Under the pieces are notes generated by a model. It saw only the letters and a program-made list of their open reading frames with translations. It did no database searches and was not told the DNA's origin. The translations under genes and the position numbers were made by a program. From Hemileia vastatrix (taxonomy: Eukaryota; Basidiomycota; Pucciniomycetes; Pucciniales; Zaghouaniaceae): 64,000 nucleotides of DNA. Positions 22,086 to 32,236 of the stretch are shown here, piece after piece (the stretch's first letter is position 1; every line of letters begins with the position of its first letter). The stretch spans positions 6,536,501-6,600,500 of the forward strand of contig JASXTE010000001.1 in the NCBI GenBank assembly GCA_030280995.1. Reading direction: 5' to 3'.

Positions 22086-22870
22086 GGGGGAGGCATTTCC
22101 TGACAAGAATCCAGTAAACATGAAATTAATTGATAATGAATCAATTTTAATGACTCATCAACTTAACTTGAAGACAATACCATCAATTCAAAATCCACTA
22201 TCCAGCATTTGAAAAGCTCAATCAAACAATGATTATTGTTTGGGCATTAAAGAAAAAATACTCTTGAAGCAAGGGGACAAGAGATTTAGTATAGAATCAG
22301 GTCTGTTAGTCTTTAAATTTAGAGTAGTCATACCCAAAAATAAGGATATAAAGTTAAGGATTTTTAATAGTAGACATGATTCTCAATTAGCTGGTCAATT
22401 TGGTGTTGATAACAACTACCAGCTAATAGCAAGGGATTTCTTCTGGCCAGGAATGACCAGGGAAATAAAGGTCTATATTAAATCCTGTTATGAATGTAAT
22501 AGAAAAAAGGTACCTCAACACATGAAGTATAGGTTGCTTTAACCTCTTCCAATACCCTCTAAACCATGGGAATCAATTTTGACATATTTCATTTCTCAAT
22601 TACCACCATCAGATAACTTCAATGCTACATTAGTCATAGTTGATAGATTTTCTAAATTGTGTCTAAATTTATTAAAACTGATTCTAGCGCAAATGCAGAA
22701 GATTTAGCTAAATTATTTCTAGAATTTGTATTTTCTAAACATGGCTTATCCACTGATATTATTTTAGATAGAGGATCCCTGTTTGTCTCTATTTTCTGGA
22801 CTCAACTTTTTCAACAACTAAATATTATGAGGAACCTTTTAACTGCTTATCATCCTGAAACCAACAGGTG
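22086..22870 (+). pseudogene. Integrase zinc domain and core of G3
   Basis: Linker, then FNSRHDSQLAGQFGVDNNYQ (degenerate H-x-H), CYECNRKK (C-x2-C) and PLPIPSKPWESI. The first core Asp region (LTYFISQLPP) has lost its Asp. A frameshift near 22665 leads to SKFIKTDSSANAEDL, then TDIILDRGSLF (second Asp), and AYHPETNR with a TGA where the catalytic Glu-containing helix would follow. Clearly dead. Confidence 0.8.
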
Positions 22871-23635
22871 AACCAAAAAAATCAACCAAATCTTCAAACA
22901 ATATCTTTGAGTATATGTCAACTACCAACAAGACAATTGGACCACATGTTTACCATTGGCCAAATTTGCTTATAGAAACTTGACACATTCTTTTCAAAAC
23001 AATCTCCTTTCAAAACAATGTATGGAAAAACTTCTAAATTCCATCCAATTCATATAGGAATCAATCATCCTGCAGAACATCATCTTCAAACCATTTCAAA
23101 AATTCAAGACAAACTCCAATCTAACCTCAAGGTGGCAAATCAAAGATATATGGAACAGGCCAACAAACATTAACAATCTGCTCCACCTTTTAAACCAGGA
23201 AATAAATTATGGCTTAACTCTAAAAGGATTTTAACAACTCAACCATAAATTAAATTATTGTAAAAGCACTTTAGTCCATTTGAAATTGATGCTGAATTTT
23301 CTAAAAATGCATTTTGACTCAAGTTACGTTTAAATTGGCAATCAATTCATCCTGTTTTTCATGTATCTCTTCTGGAACCCTCTCAAGAAATATACCCAGG
23401 AAAGAACCAACCCCCTCCAGAACCGGTAAAAGTAGAAGATCATCCAGAGTGGGAAGTAATTCGGATTCTTGATTCAAAAAGTCGCAAGGGGAAACTTCAA
23501 TACCTTGTGGAATTGGAAGGCTACCTTTATGACTCAAATAAAACATCTTGGGAGCCAGTCATCAATGTTTCAAACACTCCTGAACTTTTAAAATCTTTTC
23601 ATATAAAATATCCTAAAAAACCTAAACCTTAAATC
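22871..23635 (+). pseudogene. Integrase C-terminus with chromodomain of G3
   Basis: Multi-stop continuation (LAKFAYRNLTHSF near 22960). In one frame from about 23340: HPVFHVSLLEPS (GPY/F end), then a clear chromodomain, about 23490-23600: LQYLVELEGY, TSWEPV, NTPELLKSF. Aromatic cage candidates Y, W and the acidic position are visible. This places G3 among the chromoviruses, whose chromodomain guides integration to methylated-histone chromatin. Ends at TAA about 23630. Confidence 0.8.
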
Positions 23636-24480
23636 TATTTTTTTCCCTTTAACCTTTTGTAACATTTTCCCTCTTTTTCCTTTCTTCTTTTCATCTAAAT
23701 CAAATTTTAAATTTCATAAAATTTTTCTTTCCTTATTCCCTTCTTTTCTTTCTGAATTTTTTTTTAATATTTAAACAAATCAAATTCAAAATAGAAATTA
23801 AAATAAGATTAAAAATTAAAATCAATAAAATATAATAAAATTCAAAATAATTTAAAAACAAAACTTAACCAAAAATTCTGTTTTCAAAATCTTATTACAC
23901 AAAATTATGTTTTTCTATCCCTTTCTTATCAATTGTTTATATATATTTTTCAAAAATTCAATTCAATCTCAACTCATTTTTTTTTCAAAACTCAAAAAAT
24001 TTATTTTTTATTTTTTCTTCTTCTCTTTTCTCCTAAATCAAAAAATTCTCAAACATCAACATCTTTACAATACAACTCAAAACCATCTTATCTTTTTTCC
24101 TGGAAAATCCAACATTTTCTTCTTTTTCTTTAAAATAAATTTTTTCTTTTTCTCTTTCTTTTCATTTGAGCTAATAAAATTAAAATTAAAAATTTAAAGA
24201 GAAATAAATTAAAATAAATCTAAAATTTAAAATTAAAACAATTTAAAAAAACTTCCTTCTTTTTCTTCTCTCAAATTCAATTTATTTTCTTTCTTAAAAA
24301 AACAAATAAAATTTTAAAAAAAATTAAACAACAAAATTAAAAAATATTCAAGATAAAACTATATACAATTTTTCTTTCTCTTTTCTTTTCTTTTTCTTCT
24401 ATTTTTCTTAGAATCAATTCCTTCATTTCTTTATCTACTCTTCAAATCTCCTTTCTACTATTCTCAAAAAACACTTCCTC
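23636..24480. other. AT-rich low-complexity tail
   Basis: Long runs of T/C then A/T (for example 23640-24470) without coding sense. Probably the 3' untranslated part of G3 plus decayed sequence. Confidence 0.6.
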
Positions 24481-24916
24481 CCCAACTGGAGCCACCTCTC
24501 TGATGTCCAGTAATTCCTTGGCCACATCAACTCTCCTGTCAATCTCGTCACACAATTTTTTGACAAAAGTGGTTTGAAAAGCCTGGCCTGGCTTCTTTGA
24601 CCTCCACGTTTGAGGCACCAGCAGTGGGTCCAGTTACAGTAATCCTTGAGGGACCAGATTTGAATTGAGGCTTGATCACCACTATCTCTGGTTCAACAGG
24701 CAGTTCTTTATGGAGTTATACCTCCTACAAAAAAGAATCAGTTAGCTACTAAAGCAAAAACAAAATTTTAAAATTTAAAATACTTACTTGAATTCTAGGG
24801 TCATCTTTGATGAATAATTTAGGTCTGGTTGTCTCAACTACCTACACTGCCTCATCATCTTCATCCTCAACCACTAGTTGACGTTGTTTCACGGTAGGAG
24901 CTACCTCCACTACTGG
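24480..24916 (-). pseudogene. 3' part of an unidentified intron-containing gene, cut by G2
   Basis: Minus strand, downstream half of the gene begun at 51260-51007. Exon from 24916: PVVEVAPTVKQRQLVVEDEDDEAV, stop, VVETTRPKLFIKDDPRIQ. Then a 63-bp intron with donor GTAAGTA (24787 down) and acceptor TTTTTTGTAG (ends 24725). Next exon: ELPVEPEIVVIKPQFKSG, SRITVTGPTAGASNVEV, then a frameshift into KKPGQAFQTTFVKKLCDEID and RVDVAKELLDIREVAPVGEE. I do not recognise the protein. It is acidic, Val/Pro-rich and partly helical at the end. Possibly a decayed host gene or an accessory gene of another element. The intron supports a real former gene. Confidence 0.5.
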
Positions 24917-25827
24917 TGTGGAAGCCTGAAGTTTAGTATGGAAATAAGGTTTAATAAAAAAGGGTTTTTTGGAGTTGATTATAGAGATTGTAAAAGCCAA
25001 TATAATTTTTTAATGATTTATTTTTCAAATAATGGGTGTTAAAAATGGTTTAAAAGGATTAATTTTATGAGTCAAGGGGAAACAATTAATTAATGGTTAT
25101 AAAATTCAAGTATGGCCCTAAACGTTTATGTAAATTAAAGGCAGGAGTCTCAAGAGCCATTAGGAATTTTTGGGGAATTTTTACTATTTTTATTCTATCT
25201 TTAAAATTTTTTTATAGAGTATTTTTGATTTTTTATGATTTACTTAACTTTGATGATTTTTTATTAGATTAATGGGGCTTCTCAAACTACTAAAATTATT
25301 TGGGACTATAAAGGAGATGTAGCTCTTTCATCTGTAATTTCTCTGGATTTTTTATTAGTGTTTAAAGGTTCAAATTGAGTCCGAAAGTCCAAACAAGCTT
25401 TGTACAAACTCCAGTGATCTCTGGATGAGCTCCAGAATTCTCCAGCTGGGGAAAATAAAGCACATGACATAATATGCATATAAAGCTTGTAGACTCAAAA
25501 TTAGAGGAGTATCATACAGTATCAGACGTCTTAACATACAACAATCATCTAACATTGCATATCAACAACCACATTATTATTTTACATAACAAAATATAAA
25601 ATTGTAATACTCTTATAAATAAACACTTTTACATAACAATTTATAAATTTACTCAAGAATTCATAAATATATATTTACAGGGTACTATAACAAAGTTCTC
25701 AAAATCAGAGACTTGATTTTAACAACTCTTTCCAGTAAAAAATAAAAGCTTCATAAAAACATATTATTCAATCATTTAAATAACTTTTCTGAATTCAGCT
25801 TCACTGTTGTATATCTTTCCCTCATTA
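24917..25827 (+). repeat. 5' LTR of G2, left part
   Basis: Starts TGTGGAAGCCTGAAG and aligns with 49927-50817 of the 3' LTR. The region 25374-25440 is longer than in the 3' LTR (extra ...CCAAACAAGCTTTGTACAAA...), the same site where G1 has its minisatellite. Interrupted at TTA (25825-25827) by H1. Confidence 0.85.
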
Positions 25828-25871
25828 GGGGGTATCAATGTTGACCAATCCGCAATTAAATTAATTGCGGA
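25828..25871. repeat. Left terminal repeat of H1 with inner palindrome
   Basis: The terminal GGGGGTATCAATGTTGACC is followed by a 23-bp palindrome TCCGCAATTAA/TTAATTGCGGA at 25849-25871. Paired with the right end (31889-31903). Subterminal palindromes are likely transposase or Myb-protein binding sites (inference). Confidence 0.8.
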
Positions 25872-26177
25872 AAATAATCTGCATACCCCAATTATCTTCC
25901 ATAGATATTTTTGCTAATAATTGGGTTATTAGACACTTTACGTGTCAATGTTCACCTCTTATCTGACATTTTTATCCTCAATATTTGATAACCACATCTT
26001 GGACAACTTTCTGGATATCCCAGCCTTCTACCTTGCTGCCCACTTCCATTCTCATCCCATCCTGCTCACTCTATCCGCTCAGAATTTCTCCCCATTTCAT
26101 CTATTTGATTCTTCTCCTTTTCATCTCGCTATCTCATCTGCTTGTTTCTGCTCCTTTTCATCTTCATTTATAATAAC

Positions 26178-27527
26178 ACGCCTCGTCATCCTAGATCTTC
26201 TCAAAGGCAGCCATCACCGAGTTGTTCTTCAATTCCCACTACTTCCTCATTCACCCGCTCAGCTGAGAAATCAAAGACCGTTCAATTAAAAAAAGATGAA
26301 AATCTGATTCTTATCAACTGGCTGAAAACCAAATCTAACTATGATTCTTGTTTTGGTACTGAGTATGCCACTAAAGTAGGACGGCCCCCCGCATCAAACG
26401 TTAATGGCTATCTTCTAATGGCAAATGAATTACGCACTAAGACCAAGGGAAGGATTGATCTTTTGCCTAAACAGATTTCTGAACGCTTCAAGCATTACCA
26501 AGCAAAATACAAGAAGGCAAAGGCTCTTTCATCTTCCACTGGTTTTGGGATTACCGACAACGATATAACTAAGGGCATAAAATCCATAGACGATAAGCTT
26601 GATTCTTTATGTCCTTACTTTAAAGAGATGGATGCAACTTTTGGAGAGCAAGCAGATGTTAATCCTGTAAACATGTTGGATGGAGAAGATCCTATCTCCA
26701 AACATGATGTTGAAGAAAATCTTTTCCCATCCTCTTCCTCCACTCAAGCCTCCCCTCATTTGAATGAGACATATATAGATAGCTTTTCTGTAGATCCTAT
26801 AGGTGATTTAACCCAACCAAATATAACTCAGGTCTGTTTCTTTTTTCTTTTATCTTATCTTTTCTATTTTTTATTTACTTATCTTTTTCTTATTTCTTAA
26901 AAGGCTTATGAATAAACCCAGGATCCTCAATCAACTGAGTCTGAAGCTAGTGACAATGATGAGGAGGAAAATGCTACGTTGAACAAAAAGCAAAGGGCTT
27001 CAAGTAGTGTAAATTTCATCTCCCAAAGAAGACGAAAAAGTGATACTTCATCACAAACACCTTTTTCTTCGATGGAACAGTTTTTAGAGAAACGTGATGC
27101 TGGTAAGTGATATCATACCTCTTATCACTTTACACTGCTTTTCTTCTACTTTATGTTAATTTTTATTCTCACTCTAGAACAAGTGGAAATTGCTAAAGAG
27201 ACTCTAAGCTTTGAAAAGAAGAAATACAAGCTCTCTTTAAGGAGGGATGACAGAGTACAAGATTTTGAAGAGAGGAAGTACAAGCTCTCCTTACGGAAGG
27301 ATGATCGGGTCCAAGATTTGGAGGAGAAGAAGTTTGAGTTAACTCTCAGTATTGAAAAATCCAAAAAAGAGGAAAAAACACTTGAGCATCAAAACTTAAT
27401 GGAACAGATGAAGTATAAGCATGATCTTCAAGAAAGTTCTAAAAAGAAAGATTTCTTGATCGAATGCATTAAAGCAAACAAATCTGTTGAAGAAATAGAA
27501 CATTTAATAAAATTTTTTGTTGACTAG
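26178..27527 (+). pseudogene. Myb/SANT-like accessory protein of H1 (three exons)
   Basis: Exon 1 to 26831, intron 26832-26903 (GT-AG, 72 bp), exon 2 26904-27102, intron 27103-27177 (GTAAGT...CTAG, 75 bp), exon 3 to the TAG at 27525. No ATG opens exon 1; an ACG at 26178, where a likely N-terminus (PRHPRSSQRQ) begins, may be a mutated ATG. One TAA lies early in exon 2. Exon 1 has a basic Ser-rich head, then a trihelix/Myb-like domain (DENLILINWLKTKSNYDS, SERFKHYQAKYKKAK). Exon 3 is a charged coiled coil with repeated YKLSLR-DDRVQD. Harbinger elements usually encode such a DNA-binding partner that helps import and target the transposase, and the divergent position supports this role. Confidence 0.7.
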
Positions 27528-27654
27528 TTTGTTTTATTTCTTTCACACTTCATGTGTTCATATTTATTTGTACATAAATTTTACAATTATTTTCTGTATT
27601 TCTTGAAATTTTGTATTTTAATGTTAAATATTCTTTTTTTAAATAAAATTTTCA

Positions 27655-28090
27655 AGTCTCCTTTGAAAATTTGACAATCTCCCACCCCTGGATTTTTTTG
27701 AAGTAAGGGGTGGGTATCACAAAAATTCTTTCATGTCATGAATCTTGAAAGTCTTATATGAAAATTTGGCTTTACTACCCCCTGCATTTTACCGGTATCC
27801 CCAAAATTCTTACAAGTCAAGAATTTCACAAGTCTTATAAGAAATTTTGGCAATACCCCCCCTGGATTTTATTGAAGTAAGGGACGGGTATCACCAAAAA
27901 AATTTCACCAAAAAATTTACAAGTCAAAAAAATTCTATATCTGTTTTAAAAAATTGGAAATAATCTCCCCTGCATTTTATTGAAGCAAGGGGTGGATATC
28001 ACCAAAATTTTTCTAAGTCATCAATTTCACATGTCAGATTTGAAAATTTGGCAATAACCCCCCTGCATTTTATTGAAGTAAGGGGTGAAA
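27655..28090. repeat. About 95-bp imperfect tandem repeats in H1
   Basis: Five units built on CCCCTGCATTTTATTGAAG-AAGGGGTGG-TATCACCAAAA, at about 27684, 27778, 27857, 27966 and 28061. The last two units are also present in H2a (about 39740-39950). Lies between the 3' ends of the Myb-like gene and the TET-like gene. Confidence 0.8.
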
Positions 28091-28091
28091 G

Positions 28092-28295
28092 TCATCTAAA
28101 TTTAATATTATTACATAAATTATTAAATAAATATCTAATATATATCACTTTACCTAGTTTAAAGTAATGACAATCCCTCAAGCCAAAATGCAGACCAAGT
28201 CTAGAAACAAAAGTTTGGGACTTTCCACAGGTATAAGCTAGAGGAACCCCATGAAACAAATAAATGTTATCATGATTACCTTTTATACAACACAA
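28092..28295 (-). CDS. Small ORF downstream of the TET-like gene, unknown
   Basis: 67 codons on the minus strand; contains GNHDNIYLFHGVPLAYTCG and GLHFGLRDCHYFKLGKV. A nearly identical copy lies at 39942-40145 in H2a. It follows the TET-like frame by about 90 bp and could be a decayed last exon of that gene. Because the two copies are so similar, conservation says little. No known domain recognised. Confidence 0.3.
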   Translation of the reverse strand: MCCIKGNHDNIYLFHGVPLAYTCGKSQTFVSRLGLHFGLRDCHYFKLGKVIYIRYLFNNLCNNIKFR

Positions 28296-28388
28296 GGTCG
28301 TTGGCCCATTACTTTAGTTGAGGAAATTGATACATAAAAAATATTTACTAAAAATTTATGAAAAAATATAAAATTTTCGATGACAACT

Positions 28389-29040
28389 CTAATCCCCATA
28401 CTTTTTGGATCTAAAAAAAGTTTTTTTAAATCGATTAACTTTACCTTCTTTCTTTACCTTATTGATTCTATGAATCAACTTATGACTGATTTGAAATGAG
28501 CAACCAAAATGTGTTAAATCTTGACAGGATTCCAAACCAGGAGGAGCTTTGGTCGTTTGATGATTATCCTTAGAAGAATTCCAAATAGTTTCGATGATAC
28601 CATTTCCCAAACCAAAATCAATGATGCACCGGTGGTCTGGAAAATATAAACAATGTCCTTTGATTTTAGCTGGAGATGGTATTGGTTTCCCAGTAATCGG
28701 TTTGATATATGAGAATATACCAAAAGTAAGAAAATTGGCATCATTCCTATCGATATGAATCCTATTGTGGAATCCAGAATGAGTGATAATAACATTAGAG
28801 AATAAAAGATATTTGTGGCTGATATCTTCCCATTCTGAGTCACACCAATTTGGTATTCCAACATTGGTTGCAAGTTCATGATTTTCTTCAAATGCTTTAT
28901 TACAGAGCTTTTTGAGTCAAAAAGCAAGAAAAGAGTTAAAGGAAGGTAGAGTGTCCCATAAGCGAAAATCTTCATCTTTTTGAGCTTTAGTGATATTCTT
29001 GAGCAACGAATACATGCCTAGATAATAATCATATAAGAGT
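28389..29040 (-). pseudogene. TET/JBP-like 2-oxoglutarate/Fe(II) dioxygenase in H1
   Basis: Minus-strand frame from MYSLLKNITKAQK (ATG 29015) to the TAG at 28389. One in-frame TGA (SFLAF*LKK) early on, also present in the H2a copy. Readable core: SNVIITHSGFHNRIHID, where H-x-D is the metal site; LTFGIFSYIKPITGKPIP; GHCLYFPDHRCIIDFG; GIIETIWNSSKDNHQTT, giving the distal His; then THFGCSFQISHKLIHRI. This order (HxD, FG-aromatic, a GH-x-FP-x-H turn, a VVE/IIE strand, H-T-T) is that of fungal TET/JBP-type oxygenases, which oxidise 5-methylcytosine or thymine in DNA. Known fungal relatives travel with KDZ transposons; here the gene lies in a Harbinger. The early TGA may be a mutation or may lie in an unrecognised intron. 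Family call is by eye. Confidence 0.65.
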
Positions 29041-29104
29041 TTCAGAATCTTTATCCTCTAAATATGCAATATAAAAATGTGAAATAAGACAAGTGAAATT
29101 TGGA

Positions 29105-29430
29105 AAAAAGGCTCAACTTCAAAGGTCAAAATCTCAGCAACCACTGAACCTAATTCAAACCTGTTTGAGGGAAATGAAAGATATGCTTTAGTAGAATCTT
29201 CAGTTAAAGGACACGTGATTTAAATAAACCTAACCCTAATTTGTTACATAAAAAAATGAAAAAAAAATTTAAATTGGGAAAAAAAAGGCTCAACTTTAAC
29301 AGTCAATATCTCAGCAACCACTGAATCAAATTCAATTCTGTTTGTAGGAAATGAAAGGTAGCCTTCAGGAGAATCTTCAGTAAAATGAACATTAGATTTG
29401 AATAAACCTAACCCTAATTCCGAGTCTGGT
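29105..29430. repeat. Duplicated ~180-bp unit upstream of the TET-like gene
   Basis: Two copies (about 29109-29245 and 29288-29425) sharing GGCTCAACTT, ATCTCAGCAACCACTGAA, GGAAATGAAAG and AATAAACCTAACCCTAATT. The same pair occurs at 40940-41255 in H2a. Non-coding. Confidence 0.75.
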
Positions 29431-29562
29431 TTTCAAAATTTTACAAAAACTTGAAAAGTGGTAATGAAGATGAGATCAAAAGGAGTTTTATAAGTTCACT
29501 GTTATCCAGATAAGAGTCATACATATATTTAAGTATGAACTTTTCATAAAAGGAATGAGATA

Positions 29563-30240
29563 TCATATAGGCATGAAAAAAAGGAGATGAAACTTACCTT
29601 GATTGAAAAGTAGGAAAAATAGAGTGAGAAAGATTGATGTTGGAATTGTGGGGAAATTGAATATGGAGTAAGTGAAATGCATAAAGAATGTGCAATGTAT
29701 GTGTTTCAATGAAATGGAGCCAAAAAAAAGTGAAATAAGGGAAAGGGGGGATAATGACCATGCCAAGGAGGGATGAAGAGTAGGGTGATGGAGCTAAAAA
29801 AGAAAGTAAAGAGGGAGAGAAAAAAAAGGTTAATTATACCATTGAAATCCAAAATAACCACTTACAAAAAAAATTTAGATAAAAAAAATAAAATAAACAG
29901 AAAAAAACAAAAAAAATATAATTAGTAATCAAAAAATCAAAAAAAATGAATAAAATGACTTACCTGGAGAGATGAGATGACAAAATGAATGAAACCAAAT
30001 TGTTTAAGGGATGTTGGAGGAGAATAGGAAAAGAATATGAGGGATGAATGAAAAAAAAAAATCACAGACAAAATATGCAATTTCAGAAAATATGCGATTT
30101 CATGTTGAGCTGGTGAAAGAAAACCAATGAGCCATCCAAAAAAAAGATATTCACCGTAAATTCAAAAAAAAAATGAATATGCAACAAACCAAAATACAAA
30201 ACCAAGTGAATAAAGTACACAAAGATGACATTTGGAAAGT
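29563..30240 (-). other. Probable 5' exons and leader of the TET-like gene
   Basis: Two strong minus-strand splice donors, CAG/GTAAGTCA (boundary about 29965) and AAG/GTAAGTTTC (about 29596), lie upstream of the TET-like frame. The second closes an open stretch with an ATG (MPIIPPF-like frames are weak). A leader piece, CTCAACATGAAATCGCATAT, at about 30090-30110 is also found in H2b (about 43860) just downstream of its transposase. Exon structure is inferred, not proven. Confidence 0.4.
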
Positions 30241-30262
30241 ATGAAAACATAAAAATTAAAAA

Positions 30263-31524
30263 TTAAAAGCGTTGCAAAGTGAAATGTTGGAGAGTAATTG
30301 GCATTATAATGGAGCGTATGCCAGTTGATTGAATGATTTGTGAATCAAGGGAGGGGAGTGCCGGTGGTGGTTCAGGATCCTCTTCTTCATAAAGATCATT
30401 CCACTCATCCTTTAAATCAGCTAGAATATTGTGGAGTATTACGCAAGTCAAGATCCAATGATTTGCAGTTTTGATCTCCAATTCTTTTTGAAATTGGATT
30501 CTGAGCTCCCGAAGACTAGAGAATCGTCCCTTTAAAATACCTATAGCATGTTCAATTCGTACTCTTGATTGTGCAAGGTGATAATTAAAGGCAGTTTTGG
30601 GGTCATTTTCTGAATTTGAACCACGGAAAGCAGGTATAATGTACTTTCCACTTGCATATGCTGAGTCTGCAAGGAGGTACTGAGATTCGTCAAAGTATGA
30701 TTCAGGGGATTGAGAAATCCTCATTCTTTGGAAGACGGAAGAGTCATGACATGATCCAGGGCAGCCACTGTGAAAAGCAATAAATTTTTATTGACATCGC
30801 ATACAAGTTGAACGGCAATAGAGTATCTAGAAAGAAGATAAAAAGTTAGATTGTGAAAGATGAGAACTTGGAGAAGATTTTGAAGAAGCCTTTTTTTGCA
30901 ATCAAAATAATGGTTCCCATAATGAGCAGGCTTTTGACTTAAAGGTATAGTTGTGCCATCAACAAAACCTATACAGCCAGGGAAACCTTCAGCTTGCATT
31001 ACTTGAGAGGATTCAAGTCGCTGTTTTGGAGTTGGCCAAGCAAGAGTTTGATTCTTGATGGAAAGGATAGCAATCATACAGCGCTTGGTGTATAATATCA
31101 TGGTAACATATCCTATGTCAAAGAGATTATCCAAACGTCTTACGGCAGCACCATTTCCATTTGAGCCAAAGCGACATAGAGCAACAGCAAGTTGGATGGC
31201 AGGATTACGCTGTTTGTTATGAGAATTGTTATGGAAGATAGGATGATCGGAGATGAGTTGATAAAGTTTGAAGAAAGAATCAGGAGAAGTTCTAAAAAGT
31301 TGTGTGAAGTTTAAATGAGGAATGTTGAGAATGGAGGCCAGATCATATCGGGGATCATGATAAAGATTTGGCCCCCTGGTGATGATGTAACGCTTTTTGG
31401 AAAGAAAACACATATAAGCTAAAGCATCTTCCAAATCAGAGTCAGATTTATAGTAGAGAACTAAAAGTAAAGTGATGGCATTAATAGTGGAGTGAAGTAG
31501 CCGTCTAGTAGAGAGGTGTTTCAT
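30263..31524 (-). pseudogene. PIF/Harbinger DDE transposase of H1 (one frameshift)
   Basis: ATG at 31524 (the frame is open to 31575 only through a TTG). Exon 1 to 30890; 63-bp intron 30889-30827 with a GC donor (GCTTC) and TTTCTAG acceptor; exon 2 to the TAA before 30263. The H2b gene has a GT donor at the same place. A one-base loss in an A run (about 30785-30790) shifts the frame just after NKN. Across the shift the sequence reads GCPGSCHDSSVFQRM. Catalytic residues: Asp in CIGFVDGTTIPLSQKP, Asp in SCHDS, Glu in SRVRIEHAIGILKG. So the DDE triad is complete and only one slip disables it. Also characteristic: LADSAYASGKYIIPAFRG. Role: cut-and-paste at TTA. Confidence 0.85.
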
Positions 31525-31788
31525 TGTTGCCGGTGGAAGGGTTATGTGATGAGGGAAGTGGGAATTCACCGCCAAATGTGCAGTTGGGGTGTGTAGATAG
31601 AGAAAAAACTTAAGTGTTTGCCACCAAAATTAAGTAGCATAGAGTGAGGAAAGACTTAAGGATGGCATCAGCAATTATGAGTCATGTGACTTTCTTGCAA
31701 ATCCATCATGGATGAGATGAGTTTGGGATCAGGAATTAGGAATGGAAATTGGGGTATAAGAGGCGGGATAATGCATTATTGTGGATTC

Positions 31789-31905
31789 CTTATCCACTAG
31801 CCCCGGGGCTAGTGGATAAGAATCTTCCGCAATTAATAATGTCTGATCCCGGAAAAAAAAATTGCTGATCCCTGATTGCGGATCCCTGAACATTGATACC
31901 CCCTA
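31789..31905. repeat. Right terminal repeat of H1 with a perfect 32-bp palindrome
   Basis: 31789-31820 is a perfect palindrome, CTTATCCACTAGCCCC followed by its complement. The terminus AACATTGATACCCCC follows at 31889-31903 and then TA before TTA. The counterpart in H2 is imperfect (CACTAGCCCCAATACTAGTGG near 38880). Confidence 0.85.
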
Positions 31906-31908
31906 TTA

Positions 31909-32098
31909 AAAAGAATACTGATTATTCATCTCAAAACAATTACTATAAAATATTTTATTGATCATTTAATATCAAGTGGAGGTTTTAGCTTAGTTAATTG
32001 TGAATTTTTTATTTACATAAAGGGAAAGGGTTTTCTTTGGTTTATCCAGCTCCCTTGGATTCTACTTACAGAAAGGAAACTGTAAGAGTCTTTCTAAA
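31909..32098 (+). repeat. 5' LTR of G2, right part
   Basis: Continues the LTR after H1 and ends ACTGTAAGAGTCTTTCTAAA, aligned with the 3' LTR end (...GTCTATCTACA at 51006). Confidence 0.8.
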
Positions 32099-32102
32099 TT
32101 GG

Positions 32103-32121
32103 TGGCGCCAAATGTGGGGGC
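32103..32121 (+). other. Primer-binding site of G2
   Basis: TGGCGCCAAATGTGGGGGC, 4 nt after the LTR end, equivalent to the site of G1. Confidence 0.65.
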
Positions 32122-32236
32122 TTGAATTCTCTAGCTATTAATCAATCTTACTTGGTATCTTGACTTGCTTAGTCTGCAAGAGGCTTACTTAACAAATGGC
32201 TATACTCTTTTGATGGTTTAATCTTGTAATTTTGGG

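Larger units (their letters stand above)
14986..24480 (+). mobile_element. Ty3/Gypsy element G3 (old chromovirus), interrupted
   Basis: LTR-like repeat, gag (16285 on), protease, RT (split at 18687/21193 by a TIR element), RNase H, integrase and a chromodomain (to 23630), then an AT-rich tail. Many stops and frameshifts. It is a different family from G1/G2 and G4 by gag, knuckle and protease. The 3' LTR is not identified; 51541-51817, on the far side of the G2 nest, resembles its 5' repeat and may be part of it. Confidence 0.75.
25828..31905. mobile_element. PIF/Harbinger element H1, full length (6078 bp)
   Basis: Ends GGGGGTATCAATGTT (25828) and AACATTGATACCCCC (31889-31903, then TA). TTA at 25825-25827 and 31906-31908; the uninterrupted 3' LTR has a single TTA at the same place, which proves the insertion and its 3-bp duplication. 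Gene order: Myb/SANT-like gene (+), tandem repeats, small ORF (-), TET/JBP-like gene (-), DDE transposase (-). PIF/Harbinger is assigned by the transposase motifs, the two-gene architecture and the TTA target. Confidence 0.88.

Noticed and set aside
25942..26289. 115-codon plus-strand frame before the Myb-like gene
   Set aside because: Overlaps exon 1 of the Myb-like gene in a different frame; no domain.
28514..28975. 153-codon hydrophobic minus-strand frame
   Set aside because: It is the shadow of the TET-like gene in another frame.
29230..29420. CCTAACCCTAA telomere-like words (29228, 29407 and copies near 41064, 41243)
   Set aside because: Single units within a duplicated transposon segment, not tandem arrays.
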